Assembly (NCBI RefSeq): GCF_002743055.1 | Contig: NZ_PDYM01000034.1 | Span: forward strand, 1 to 32,043 | Origin: Sporosarcina sp. P13 | GTDB taxonomy: Bacteria > Bacillota > Bacilli > Bacillales_A > Planococcaceae | Direction of reading: 5' to 3' | Length of the DNA stretch: 32,043 bases | Part shown: piece by piece, positions 8,108-16,123 of the stretch | Layout: each line of letters opens with the position of its first letter | How positions within the stretch are numbered: the first letter of the stretch is position 1 | Notes under the pieces: generated by a model | What the model saw: the letters and a program-made list of their open reading frames with translations, nothing else | Databases searched by the model: none | What the model was told of the DNA's origin: nothing | Made by a program: the position numbers and the translations under genes

Positions 8108-9282
8108 TGAAGACATGGATATTTCAAGGTAACCCAAAAAAGTTTACTGTTGATGCTTATTTATTAGAAAACCAAATTATCTAGTGGTCAATCAGACAAG
8201 AGCATTTTGAAAAAGATATTTGTGTTGGCGATGAAGTATATATTTGGCGTTCAGATGGCGATAGCAAATTTAGTGGTGGTATCATTGCAAGGAGTATTGT
8301 TGTTTCTATACCGCAAGAGTATACGAATGACGATGAATCTCTAGAATATTGGTATGAAGATGTTAGAGGAGAAACATATCTGGCTGTTAAACTTGAAGTT
8401 TTTGAAGTAGAGATAGTTGGTTTGAATCGCTTAGAGCTTCAAGAACATGAAATATTATCAGAACTACTTATCTTAAGGTTGCGCCAAAATACAAATTATC
8501 TACTGAGTGAAGATCATGGAAGCCATTTACGTCAGCTATGGTACAGTAAAATTCCTTTAACGCCACAAACTATCGATAATCGTTTCAATGCTTTGCCGCC
8601 TAACGGAAGAATTAGGGGATTTAACTTTTATCCAGACGAACTGAAAGCTAGGGTGATTTTTGAACACTTGTTTAATAATAAAACACATAGATGGTTAGAT
8701 ATTAATGTCCTTGGGTTAACGGATGGAAAAACAAAAGTACGCAGTTCAGCAAATATACTGTATTACATAGGGATGAAGGCGGACTATCGTGGGATCTTTC
8801 GAGGGGAAGAATTGGGTGAAGTGATTAAAATCCTTTAAGTCAACGGGGAGTCTTATAAAGATGCAATCCAACTATTAAAGTTATTGGATGACAATGGTTT
8901 AAGAAGCACTATTGAATTGGATCTTGGAGCAGAACTAGCTTAAGATGGTCATGGAATTGAAGGGCATGTTAAATATTATTACGGTAAACGCTATGAGCGA
9001 GATTCCAGAAATAGAAAGAGAGCAATCAAGAAATTTGGACTAAACTGTTGTGTTTGTGATTTTAACTTTGAAGAAATGTATGGTGAACGTGGCAAAGACT
9101 TTATAGAAGTACACCATGTTAAACCTCTAAGTGCTTTAAAAGAAGCAGCGGAGATTAATCCCGATACGGATTTAGTTCCTTTATGTGCAAATTGTCATCG
9201 GATGGTACATCGTAGAAAAGATGATGTGTTAGGTATTGATGAATTAAAGGGATTAATTAATAATGTAAGCGTCAAAAAATGA
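8107..9282 (+). pseudogene. EVE-HNH restriction-type gene with three in-frame stops
   Basis: One reading frame runs from ATG 8107 to 9282 and is protein-like throughout, broken only by TAG (8182-8184), TAA (8836-8838) and TAA (8941-8943); there is no frameshift. The N-terminal part (MKTWIFQGNPKKF, then VGDEVYIWRSDG) has the look of an EVE/PUA-like modified-base reader. The C-terminal part has an HNH nuclease core, CCVCDF, then EVHHVKPLSAL and LVPLCANCHRMVH. This layout is known from Type IV-like restriction enzymes that cut modified DNA. The last six codons and the stop lie inside the left end of the IS66 element, so the natural C-terminus is lost as well. The separate open pieces at 8422-8838 and 9076-9282 are fragments of this one gene. 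Confidence 0.75.
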
Positions 9283-9303
9283 ACACGTTGTTTCATATAA
9301 AAG

Positions 9304-9348
9304 AAAATGCCCCAAAGAATCGATCATAAAGATTCTTCGGGGCGTTTT
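9304..9348 (-). terminator. Terminator of tnpC
   Basis: A stem-loop pairs GCCCC with GGGGC and AGAATC with GATTCT around a 9-base loop. On the minus strand it starts right after the tnpC stop and is followed by TTTTC. It lies inside the IS66 left end. Confidence 0.7.
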
Positions 9349-10935
9349 CTATTTCTTTGACTGGATATAACAATTCTTTGGTAAGGTCTTCGACCAAGGC
9401 ATTAAGTCTTCAAACTCCGCGATTTTTTCAAGATTGCGTTGAGGAAGTTCTTCGAAAAGGAACTGCAAGTAGAAGAAGGGATTCACACCATTCTCTTTTG
9501 CAGTCTCTACGAGACTATAGGCGATTGCACTTGAAGTCGCACCCCTTGTGGAAACTGCGAAAAGCCAGGCTTTTCTACCGATTACGAAAGGCTTTATTGA
9601 TCGCTCTGCTCGGTTATTGTCGATCTCTATACGACCATCTTTCATAAATGTCCTCAATTTAGGCCATTGTTTTAGCGTATAGGAGATGGCAGTTCCAGTT
9701 GCCGTCTTTGGAGCGACAACTTCCTTTTGTTCTTTTAGCCATATCAAAAAAGCATCCAGCACAGGCTGACTGTCGTTTTTCCTTATTTCAAGTCGTTCTT
9801 CAGGCGTTTTATCTTTCATCTTGCGTTCAATTGCGAACAATCGGTTGCAGAAATTAAGTCCCTTTTTAGCGACTGTCATTCGACCTGCACCAGCTGGCGC
9901 ACCTTTTAATGCCTTGAGTGCCTCATCAAATTTCCGGCGCGCATGAGCCCAACAGCCAGCGAGCTCCACGTTTTGAATAGACTCGTAGGCTGCATAGCCA
10001 TCCACATGGAGATAACCTTGGTAGCCATTTAAAAACTTTTGCGGATTCTCTTTGGCACGACTTGCTTGATAATCAAAGAGCACAATCGGTGTCTTAGAGT
10101 CTCTACCTGTCCGATATAGCCACATATAGGATTTTGATTCTGCTCTTTTCCCTGGTTCGTCAAGAACTTGCAGGACAGTTTCGTCCGCATGGAGCACCTC
10201 TTCTTCACGAAGACGACGATAGAGTTCATCATAGAAGGGCTTGAGCCATCGCGTCGTACTCGAAAGCATCCAGTTGGATAGCGTCTGTCGATTCAAAGGA
10301 ATGCCCATCCGTTCGAGTTGTTTCTCTTGTCGATAAAGAGGAAGCCCATCAGCAAACTTCTGCGTCATCACGTGTGCAATGGCCGATGGGGACGCTAATC
10401 CCTTAGGGATCACTGGGTTCGGCATCTCAGCCTTCTTTATAGGAGTTTTGATCGCATGTTCTTCACAATGACGGCAGCTGTAGATATGCTGCACATGTTC
10501 GACAACTGTCACTTGCGCTGGGATGATCTTCAGTTCTTTGCGTATCTGTGTGCTCATCTCGTGCATCGAATGATCGCATTCTAAACAGACCTTCTCTGAA
10601 TCAGAGAGGTCATAGTGAATCGTCTCGACCGGCAGATCTTTCAACTTGTCAGCACGTCCGGTCTTCTTTTGGCGTGTATAGCTAATCGTCTCAAGCGTCG
10701 GTTCTGCAAGAAGGATCGCTGAAGAAACTTCTGCCTCATTGAATAATGGTAGTTCAAACTGGTCCTTGTTTGTCTTCTCACTAGAAGTTCCGAAGCGTTT
10801 CTGTTGGAGTAGAGTGAACTGTTGCTTGTACCATTCCATCTGAGCCTCAAGCTTTTTCTTCTCTTGCTCAAGTTGTTCGTTCTTCTTCTCGAGCTCTTCA
10901 ATTGTAAGTTGGGTTTTCTTGTCTGGTTTTCTCAT
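9349..10935 (-). CDS. tnpC: IS66 transposase TnpC
   Basis: This 528-residue protein is the DDE transposase of the element. It has an N-terminal coiled coil (MRKPDKKTQLTIEELEKKNE and on), a zinc-binding region (CLECDHSM, then CRHCEE), and a catalytic core. The likely acidic residues lie in LHADET, HVDGYAAYE and NNRAERSIKP, the last with the family's characteristic RAERSIKPFVIGRK context. CWAHARRKF is also typical. The length matches full IS66 transposases, and I see no stop or frameshift. It acts on the terminal repeats with TnpA and TnpB as accessory proteins. The 39-base gap from tnpB suggests one transcript. Confidence 0.95.
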   Translation of the reverse strand: MRKPDKKTQLTIEELEKKNEQLEQEKKKLEAQMEWYKQQFTLLQQKRFGTSSEKTNKDQFELPLFNEAEVSSAILLAEPTLETISYTRQKKTGRADKLKDLPVETIHYDLSDSEKVCLECDHSMHEMSTQIRKELKIIPAQVTVVEHVQHIYSCRHCEEHAIKTPIKKAEMPNPVIPKGLASPSAIAHVMTQKFADGLPLYRQEKQLERMGIPLNRQTLSNWMLSSTTRWLKPFYDELYRRLREEEVLHADETVLQVLDEPGKRAESKSYMWLYRTGRDSKTPIVLFDYQASRAKENPQKFLNGYQGYLHVDGYAAYESIQNVELAGCWAHARRKFDEALKALKGAPAGAGRMTVAKKGLNFCNRLFAIERKMKDKTPEERLEIRKNDSQPVLDAFLIWLKEQKEVVAPKTATGTAISYTLKQWPKLRTFMKDGRIEIDNNRAERSIKPFVIGRKAWLFAVSTRGATSSAIAYSLVETAKENGVNPFFYLQFLFEELPQRNLEKIAEFEDLMPWSKTLPKNCYIQSKK

Positions 10936-10974
10936 AGGAATAATAATAGCATAAAATTAATCTGAGAAGTAGAC

Positions 10975-11331
10975 TCAAATTACTTTTTTCGCAGAGACTG
11001 AAGGGTGCGCGTCACGTTGGTTCAACGGTAATCCATCGAGGAGCCAGTTCAACTGTCGACTCGAAATGGAAAGTGGTTGAACAGACTCAAGATCTGGCCA
11101 ATCGAACAGCCCTTTCTCCAGCCTTCGATAATAGAGCCAGAATCCATTGTGATCCCAGAATAGAATTTTGAGTTTGTCTCTCTTTCGATTACAGAAGACA
11201 AAAAGTGCTTTGGAGAAAGGATCAAGTTGGAACAGCTCTTGGACAATGACAGCTAGTCCGTCAATCGACTTCCGAAGATCTGTCGGACCAGTAGCCAGAT
11301 AGACGCGCCCAACGGCGCGACCATTCATCAT
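10975..11331 (-). CDS. tnpB: IS66 accessory protein TnpB
   Basis: This is a 118-residue member of the IS66 TnpB (Orf2) family. The signature stretches are VYLATGPTDLRKSIDGLA, LFVFCNRKRDKLKILFWD and GFWLYYRRLEKG. Its start codon overlaps the tnpA stop (ATGA), so translation is coupled. TnpB is needed for IS66 transposition, though its biochemical role is not settled. Confidence 0.95.
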   Translation of the reverse strand: MMNGRAVGRVYLATGPTDLRKSIDGLAVIVQELFQLDPFSKALFVFCNRKRDKLKILFWDHNGFWLYYRRLEKGLFDWPDLESVQPLSISSRQLNWLLDGLPLNQRDAHPSVSAKKVI

Positions 11332-11633
11332 ATCTGACGTAGCGTCTGGATCACTTGAAGTAACAGAGTTTCATCATAGCCGCTCGTCACCTCGATATCC
11401 ACATGATTTACTTTCAAGGAAATTGGGTTCTCTATCGATTCTTCCACTACGCAGGAGACCCAACTGGTCTCCTGAAGTGCGATATGATTAACTGGTGACT
11501 GTTTCCTTAGCCAATACTTCATATTGTGAACGGCAACCTCTGCGGTTTCACACCATTCAGAAAGTGCTAGTCCACTGTTTTGATATTCATCGATCTTTGC
11601 AGACCAGTATGCTTCTTTTTCTTTTCTTTTCAA
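11328..11633 (-). CDS. tnpA: IS66 accessory protein TnpA
   Basis: This is about 101 residues, the first gene of the element. It has an N-terminal helix-turn-helix-like part (YWSAKIDEYQNSGLALSEWC, then VHNMKYWLRK) typical of IS66 Orf1. I place the start at TTG 11633 (MKRKEKEAYW) because GGGAGG lies seven bases before it. The longer frame from 11648 would begin inside that ribosome binding site. It overlaps tnpB by four bases. Confidence 0.88.
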   Translation of the reverse strand: MKRKEKEAYWSAKIDEYQNSGLALSEWCETAEVAVHNMKYWLRKQSPVNHIALQETSWVSCVVEESIENPISLKVNHVDIEVTSGYDETLLLQVIQTLRQI

Positions 11634-11718
11634 ATAAATACCTCCCAAAATATGTTCTATGGGAGGAGTATCTCACGAATTATCTTCTATTAGAATGTGT
11701 TCACTATTTGACGCTTAC

Positions 11719-12558
11719 CTTGAAAAAGATGCGCTCGGAAAATTTTTGAATAAGGTTCGTGGGGATAATCAATCGGTTGAAAGATTAGAGTATACTCCAC
11801 TCGAAAGACGAATGGTGGCATCCTATTTATTAGATGAGTTAGGGGAAGAGTTTGGTGTCATTTTAAGAGGGATTATCCATGACCGAGATACTGGTGGTTA
11901 TACTCTTGGTTTAGAAAGTGTAACGGAGGATTCAGATGAATTCGTGATTTTCTCAACAGCCATTTCACATATTATTGGAACGCCAAACCATGACTCCATG
12001 TCAGGTAAATATTATGCACGCTTCGAAGTAAAAGATACTGATAATAGTGATGCCTACTTACGCCAAGCATATCGTCTGTTTACATTGCATACAGATGGAA
12101 CATTTGCAGATGAACCGACTGACTGGTTAATTATGCATAAAATGTTTGAGGAAAATGCAGTTGGTGGAGAATCACGCTTGTTACATCCAGATGACTGGAG
12201 GGAGTTTGAAAACTATGCAAATCATCCATTGGCTAGCTACAAATTCCACTACAAGGCACCAAAAAGTAAGAATGTAGATCAGGAAGTACACCGCCCTACG
12301 TTTTTCAAACAAAATGATAAAGCCTGTATTTGTTTCTTCGATCAATTCGTATATCCGGAATCAATCGAACAAGCAAAATACCTAAGGGGATTATCGGAAT
12401 CAATGGAAAAAGATGATAATATCGAAGAACTTGATTTGCCTGTTGGTAATCTTGTGGCGTTAAATAATTTATTTTGGTTACATGGTAGGGCAGCATTCGA
12501 GAAAAATAAAGATCATAACCGCGAATTGCTTCGGATTAGAGGGCATTTCAATGATTAA
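11719..12558 (+). pseudogene. glaH: Glutarate 2-hydroxylase, 5' end removed by IS66
   Basis: About 279 residues of a CsiD/GlaH-family Fe(II)/2-oxoglutarate dioxygenase remain. The metal triad is present: His and Asp in LHTDGTF (codons at 12088 and 12094) and the distal His in WLHGR (12481). MSGKYYARF, VKDTDNSDAYLRQ and RELLRIRG are family hallmarks. By comparison with the E. coli protein as I remember it, about 40 N-terminal residues are missing, and homology begins exactly at the IS66 right end. The frame stays open back to an ATG at 11659 inside the element, but that has no ribosome binding site. GlaH turns glutarate into L-2-hydroxyglutarate in lysine breakdown. The core is intact, so a shortened product is conceivable. 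Confidence 0.85.
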
Positions 12559-12607
12559 GAAAAATCCATGATGTATTATCAATAGATAACAATAATAAAT
12601 CCATGGC

Positions 12608-12656
12608 AAATAGCCGTCTTTGCCGATCTTTTCAATTGCACAGGCGGCTATTTTAT
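12608..12656 (+). terminator. Probable terminator of glaH
   Basis: AAATAGCCG (12608-12616) pairs with CGGCTATTT (12645-12653) across a long 28-base loop, followed by TATGG. The stem is good but the loop is long and the T-run short. Confidence 0.45.
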
Positions 12657-12704
12657 GGTTGATTTTGCACTAACAGATATGCACAATACACTATGGAAAT
12701 AGAG

Positions 12705-12747
12705 AAAAAGGATTCACTTGGTTTACACGACCAAGTGAATCCTTTTT
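12705..12747. terminator. Bidirectional terminator between glaH and the IclR gene
   Basis: A perfect 17-bp stem (12705-12721 with 12731-12747) has a 9-base loop. Both outer ends are A/T runs, so it works in both directions. It abuts the stop codon of the leftward IclR gene. Confidence 0.85.
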
Positions 12748-13547
12748 TATAGCCTCACAACACGATGTGATTTGGATAGATCCATACTAATCTTCTCAGC
12801 AGTTTGTAATAACAGTGGAAGAAAGTTGTCTTTAAGCATTTCCTTGTTAATGCGATCTGCATGTGAGGAAATATTGATAGCTGCAATTACTTTACCTTCA
12901 TTATTTCGGATGGGGGCTGCCAATGAACTAAGTCCTTCTTCTAGCTGTTGTTCAACAAATGCCCATCCGTCTTTCTTAATTTGAGTAAGCCTTTCTATTA
13001 ATTGTGATTGACTCCCCACTGTTCTTTCTGTGAATGATTTGAAGTTTACGGAATTAAAATAAATATCCTGTTCAGATGGGGATAAGTGGGCGAGTAATAC
13101 TTGCCCCATGGAGGTTGCATATGCGGGTAGTCTTGTGCCAACATCCAAGGAAATCATCATAATCCTTTTCATGGGGATTCTTGCAACATAGACAATTTCT
13201 GCTCCATCTAAAACTGAGATAGAAGTAGATTCACCAGTTTGTTCAGCAAGGTTTCGCATATGAGGATGTGCGATATCCCAAATGTTTTTGGAAGATATAT
13301 ATGCATAACCAAGGGATAATACGCGGGCAGTTAAGGAGAAATGTCCATCAGTAGATTCCGCAAATCCTAAACTTTCTAGCGTGAGCAATATTCTGCGCAC
13401 AGTAGGTCTACTCAAAGTTGTAATTTTAGCCGCCTCACTTACTGTAAGTGTCGGATTTTCATTCGAGAAAGCTTGGATAACAAGTAACCCGCGCTCTAAT
13501 GACTGAATGAAATCGGCATCTTTAATGGAATTGTTAGAATATTTCAT
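12747..13547 (-). CDS. IclR-family regulator of the cat/pca operon
   Basis: This 266-residue protein has an N-terminal winged helix (FIQSLERGLLVIQAFSNENP, then TLSRPTVRRILLTLESLGF) and a C-terminal IclR effector domain (YVARIPMKRIM, LPAYATSMGQVLLAHLS, GWAFVEQQLEEGLSSLAAPI). That is the PcaR/PcaU/CatR group, which senses muconate, 3-oxoadipate or protocatechuate. I place the start at 13547 (MKYSNN), where AGGTAG lies seven bases upstream. The upstream Met at 13568 falls next to a perfect TATAAT (plus-strand 13570-13575) and cannot be the start. Divergent from catB and sharing its operator, it very likely controls both itself and the operon. Activator or repressor cannot be decided. Confidence 0.88.
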   Translation of the reverse strand: MKYSNNSIKDADFIQSLERGLLVIQAFSNENPTLTVSEAAKITTLSRPTVRRILLTLESLGFAESTDGHFSLTARVLSLGYAYISSKNIWDIAHPHMRNLAEQTGESTSISVLDGAEIVYVARIPMKRIMMISLDVGTRLPAYATSMGQVLLAHLSPSEQDIYFNSVNFKSFTERTVGSQSQLIERLTQIKKDGWAFVEQQLEEGLSSLAAPIRNNEGKVIAAINISSHADRINKEMLKDNFLPLLLQTAEKISMDLSKSHRVVRL

Positions 13548-13580
13548 TGACATTCTACCTACTTTCATGATTATAATAGT

Positions 13581-13619
13581 GTGTACGATATATGTAATAG
13601 TTGTACGTATATCGTACAC
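13581..13619. promoter_or_regulatory. Three-part IclR operator between regulator and catB
   Basis: TGTACG occurs at 13582-13587 and again at 13602-13607, exactly 20 bp apart, and its inverse CGTACA at 13613-13618. The outer arms form a perfect 12-bp inverted repeat (GTGTACGATATA, TATATCGTACAC). A close palindrome plus a direct repeat two helical turns away is the layout known for the PcaU operator. It lies 49 bases before catB and covers the -35 area of the regulator's own promoter. Confidence 0.75.
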
Positions 13620-13668
13620 ACTGGGATGGCATTTAGCAATAGTATTTTTTATAAAAGGAGATTATAAA

Positions 13669-14811
13669 ATGAAAACGATGATTAAACAAATTCATTCAGT
13701 AATTGTAGATGTGCCAATTAAAAGAGCCCATCAATTTTCAACAGAAATTGTATCGACGAAAAGTTTTGTAGTAATCCAAGTAGAATTAGAAAACGGACTT
13801 ATAGGTATTGGAGAAGGAACGACACCGGGAATTTGGTGGAACGGAGAAAGTGTAGAGACAATGCAACTAGTCATTGAGCAGTATTTAAAACCATTACTTA
13901 TTGGTCAAGATCCTAGAAATATTGAGCAGTTACTACAATTATTTGACCGTCATGTACGTGCGAATCCGTTTGCGAAAGCAACGGTGGAAATGGCACTCTT
14001 TGATGTCGTCGGTAAAATATACAACGCACCTGTCCATCAATTGTTAGGTGGATTATTCCAAGACAAAATAGATGTGAAATGGGCACTTGCGACTGGAGAT
14101 GCAGATGGTGATATTGCAGAAGCAAAAGAACTCGTCGACAATAAACAGTACAAAGATTTCAAAATCAAAGCGGGTAAATTTCAACCTGCAGATGATGCAA
14201 AGCGGGCAATTAAAATTGCTGAAGGTTTAAGAGGAATCTCAACAATTGGTATCGATCCAAACGGTTCATGGGATAAACTTACGGCTGTTCGATGGATGGA
14301 ACGACTAAGCGATGCAGGAGTCGATTTCTTAGAACAACCACTTTCACCACTCGATTTTGAAGGAGCAGCGAAGCTTGTAAGTATGAAAAAGGTACCTGTA
14401 ATGGCAGATGAAAGTGTCGCAACGATTCAAGATGCGCAAAGACTTGTCCAAGAAAAAGCTGCTGATATTTTCTCTCTTAAAATTCATAAATCAGGCGGTA
14501 TGCGGAATACCTTGAAAATTGCAGCCATTGCGGAATCTGCAGGTATAGCTTGTTTTGGTGGTACATCTCTTGAAAGTTCAATAGGTTCAGCAGCAAGTGT
14601 TCATGCATTCGGTACAATACGTAATTTGGAATATGGCTGTGAAACATTTGGTCCGCCGTGGCTTGCCGACGATCTAGTGAAAAATCCGCTTGAATTTAAA
14701 GAAGGTAAAGTGATTATTCCTAACGGAGCAGGATTAGGTGTGGAATTAGATGAAGTGAAAATAGAAAAATATAGAAGAAAGAAGGAGGAAGTTACAAATG
14801 GCGTATTTTGA
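13669..14811 (+). CDS. catB: Muconate cycloisomerase
   Basis: This 380-residue enolase-superfamily enzyme turns cis,cis-muconate into muconolactone in the catechol branch of the 3-oxoadipate pathway. Visible residues are the Lys pair KIK (165-167), metal ligands Asp196 (GIDPNGSW), Glu222 (EQP) and Asp247 (ADES), and the second catalytic Lys in LKIHKSGG. The C-terminal stretches GGTSLESSIGSAAS and ETFGPPWL match CatB rather than the dipeptide epimerase or succinylbenzoate synthase branches. ATG at 13669 has AAAGGAG eight bases upstream; the open frame to 13507 runs through the operator and is not translated. The gene overlaps the DUF3237 gene by 14 bases. Confidence 0.9.
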   Translation: MKTMIKQIHSVIVDVPIKRAHQFSTEIVSTKSFVVIQVELENGLIGIGEGTTPGIWWNGESVETMQLVIEQYLKPLLIGQDPRNIEQLLQLFDRHVRANPFAKATVEMALFDVVGKIYNAPVHQLLGGLFQDKIDVKWALATGDADGDIAEAKELVDNKQYKDFKIKAGKFQPADDAKRAIKIAEGLRGISTIGIDPNGSWDKLTAVRWMERLSDAGVDFLEQPLSPLDFEGAAKLVSMKKVPVMADESVATIQDAQRLVQEKAADIFSLKIHKSGGMRNTLKIAAIAESAGIACFGGTSLESSIGSAASVHAFGTIRNLEYGCETFGPPWLADDLVKNPLEFKEGKVIIPNGAGLGVELDEVKIEKYRRKKEEVTNGVF

Positions 14812-15265
14812 AGCACCACAACTTACTTTCTTATTTGATCTAGAATTAGTTGTAGAGAAAGCCCACTTACCTGGTACAACACCTATTGGCACAAGACGTA
14901 TTATTCGAGTAGAAGGTGGCCATTTTGGCGGTGGCGAAATAAAAGGAAAAGTTGTTCCGGGCGGTGATGATTGGATCACTGTTCGTGAAGATGGAACGAT
15001 TATTCAAGACGTACGTATTTTACTAGAAACAGATGATGAGGAACTAATCATGATGTCTTACCGTGGTATTCGTACAGGTCCTAATGAAGTATTAGCTCGT
15101 CTAGATCGTGGCGAAGAAGTGAACGTTGAGGAGTATTATTTCCGTACTAATCCGATATTTGAAACGGGCTCAGAGAAATATGAATGGATGAATAAAAGAG
15201 TCTTTATCTCAACAGGTCAACGTTTACCTACAGGGGTAAAGTACTCTGTCTATCAAGTGGATTAA
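14798..15265 (+). CDS. DUF3237 protein, candidate muconolactone isomerase
   Basis: This 155-residue protein is of the DUF3237/UPF0311 type, recognised from FDLELVVEKAHLPGTTPIGT near the start, RIIRVEGGHFGGGEIKGKVV, GGDDWITVREDGTIIQDVR and FETGSEKYEWMNKRVFISTG. The family is a small beta-barrel with no settled biochemical role that I know of. The gene is translationally coupled to catB (14-base overlap, GGAGG before the ATG) and precedes pcaD. The one reaction the operon lacks, muconolactone to 3-oxoadipate enol-lactone (CatC), lies exactly between those two enzymes. I see no CatC, a protein of about 95 residues, anywhere in the window. An isomerase role is therefore a strong inference, not a known function. 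A lactone-binding or accessory role is the alternative. Confidence 0.8.
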   Translation: MAYFEAPQLTFLFDLELVVEKAHLPGTTPIGTRRIIRVEGGHFGGGEIKGKVVPGGDDWITVREDGTIIQDVRILLETDDEELIMMSYRGIRTGPNEVLARLDRGEEVNVEEYYFRTNPIFETGSEKYEWMNKRVFISTGQRLPTGVKYSVYQVD

Positions 15266-15280
15266 GAGGAGGATTTTTAG

Positions 15281-16108
15281 ATGTTAAAAGATGTTAGCAT
15301 TCATGAAAATGTAAAACTTGCAGTATGTGATACGCCTGGAAAAAAAGGTACAATCATTGCGATTCACGGACTAACGGGTAATCATAAGACGTTTTATCAT
15401 TATAGAAGATTGCTGGATAAGGATTATCGATTCATTAGTTACGATTTGCGTGGAAGAGGAAATAGTAGTCCGGCCGATGAACAAACTTCTTTGTTTCGAC
15501 ATGCCGAAGATTTAAAAGCCTTCATTAAAAAAAGGGGCATTGATCGACCTATTTTAATGGGGTACTCAATGGGCGCTTATATTTGCGCGCAGGTGGCCAG
15601 TGAAATCGATGTGGCGGCGCTAATTTTGCTAGATGGTGCGGGAACAACTGAAGAACGTCAGCGTGAATTGATTATTCCATCATTAAGCCGATTGGAAAAA
15701 GAGTATGAATCAGAAGATGATTATGTCGCGCAAACGAAAGCTATTTATGATTCGTTACATGTTCAATGGGATGAAGTTGTTGAAGGGATTACGCGTTATG
15801 AAGTGAAAAAAACAGCAAATGATTATCGACATAAATCGGAAGCATCAGTAATGGAAAAAGACTTTAATAGTTTTTATGATTTCAAGCCAAGTGAAGTTTT
15901 TCAAAAAGTGACTTGTCCAATTTTGCTTGTGATTGCATATGGAAGGTTAGGGCAGAAAGATTCATTGTTCACAAGAGAGACTTATAATGAAACGATTGCG
16001 ACAGCGGAAAATTTAACAAGTATTGAAGTTCCGGCAAATCATTACACGCTCATGTTCGAACAACAACCAGTGGTCGAGCAATCTATATTGGCTCTACTTG
16101 AAAAATGA
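15281..16108 (+). CDS. pcaD: 3-Oxoadipate enol-lactonase
   Basis: This 275-residue alpha/beta-hydrolase opens 3-oxoadipate enol-lactone to 3-oxoadipate. The oxyanion-hole HGLTG (from His29), the strand SYDLRGRG, and the nucleophile elbow GYSMGA with Ser96 are clear. The catalytic His is in ANHYTLMFE near the C-terminus. PcaD proteins are usually 250-270 residues. Alpha/beta-hydrolases are hard to tell apart by eye; the assignment rests on the gene order catB, DUF3237, this gene, pcaIJ, pcaF. GAGGAGG precedes the ATG, 15 bases after the upstream stop. Confidence 0.8.
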   Translation: MLKDVSIHENVKLAVCDTPGKKGTIIAIHGLTGNHKTFYHYRRLLDKDYRFISYDLRGRGNSSPADEQTSLFRHAEDLKAFIKKRGIDRPILMGYSMGAYICAQVASEIDVAALILLDGAGTTEERQRELIIPSLSRLEKEYESEDDYVAQTKAIYDSLHVQWDEVVEGITRYEVKKTANDYRHKSEASVMEKDFNSFYDFKPSEVFQKVTCPILLVIAYGRLGQKDSLFTRETYNETIATAENLTSIEVPANHYTLMFEQQPVVEQSILALLEK

Positions 16109-16123
16109 TGAAGAGGTGAAGAG

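Larger units (their letters stand above)
9265..11718 (-). mobile_element. Complete IS66-family insertion sequence
   Basis: The element is 2,454 bp. The left end starts GTAAGCGTCAAA (9265) and the right end, read inward from 11718, starts GTAAGCGTCAAA as well. The 22-base terminal repeats agree at 20 positions. It carries tnpA, tnpB and tnpC in the usual order on the minus strand. IS66 elements make 8-bp target duplications, but the flanks here differ: TTAATAAT (9257-9264) against CTTGAAAA (11719-11726). Both neighbours are cut genes, so the junctions probably arose by recombination or deletion rather than one simple insertion. Confidence 0.93.

Noticed and set aside
9357..9647. Plus-strand 96-residue frame inside tnpC
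   Set aside because: It is a shadow frame opposite an unmistakable IS66 transposase.
13507..13668. Long upstream extension of the catB frame
   Set aside because: It runs through the IclR coding region and the operator. The ATG at 13669 has an AAAGGAG site and gives the normal CatB length.
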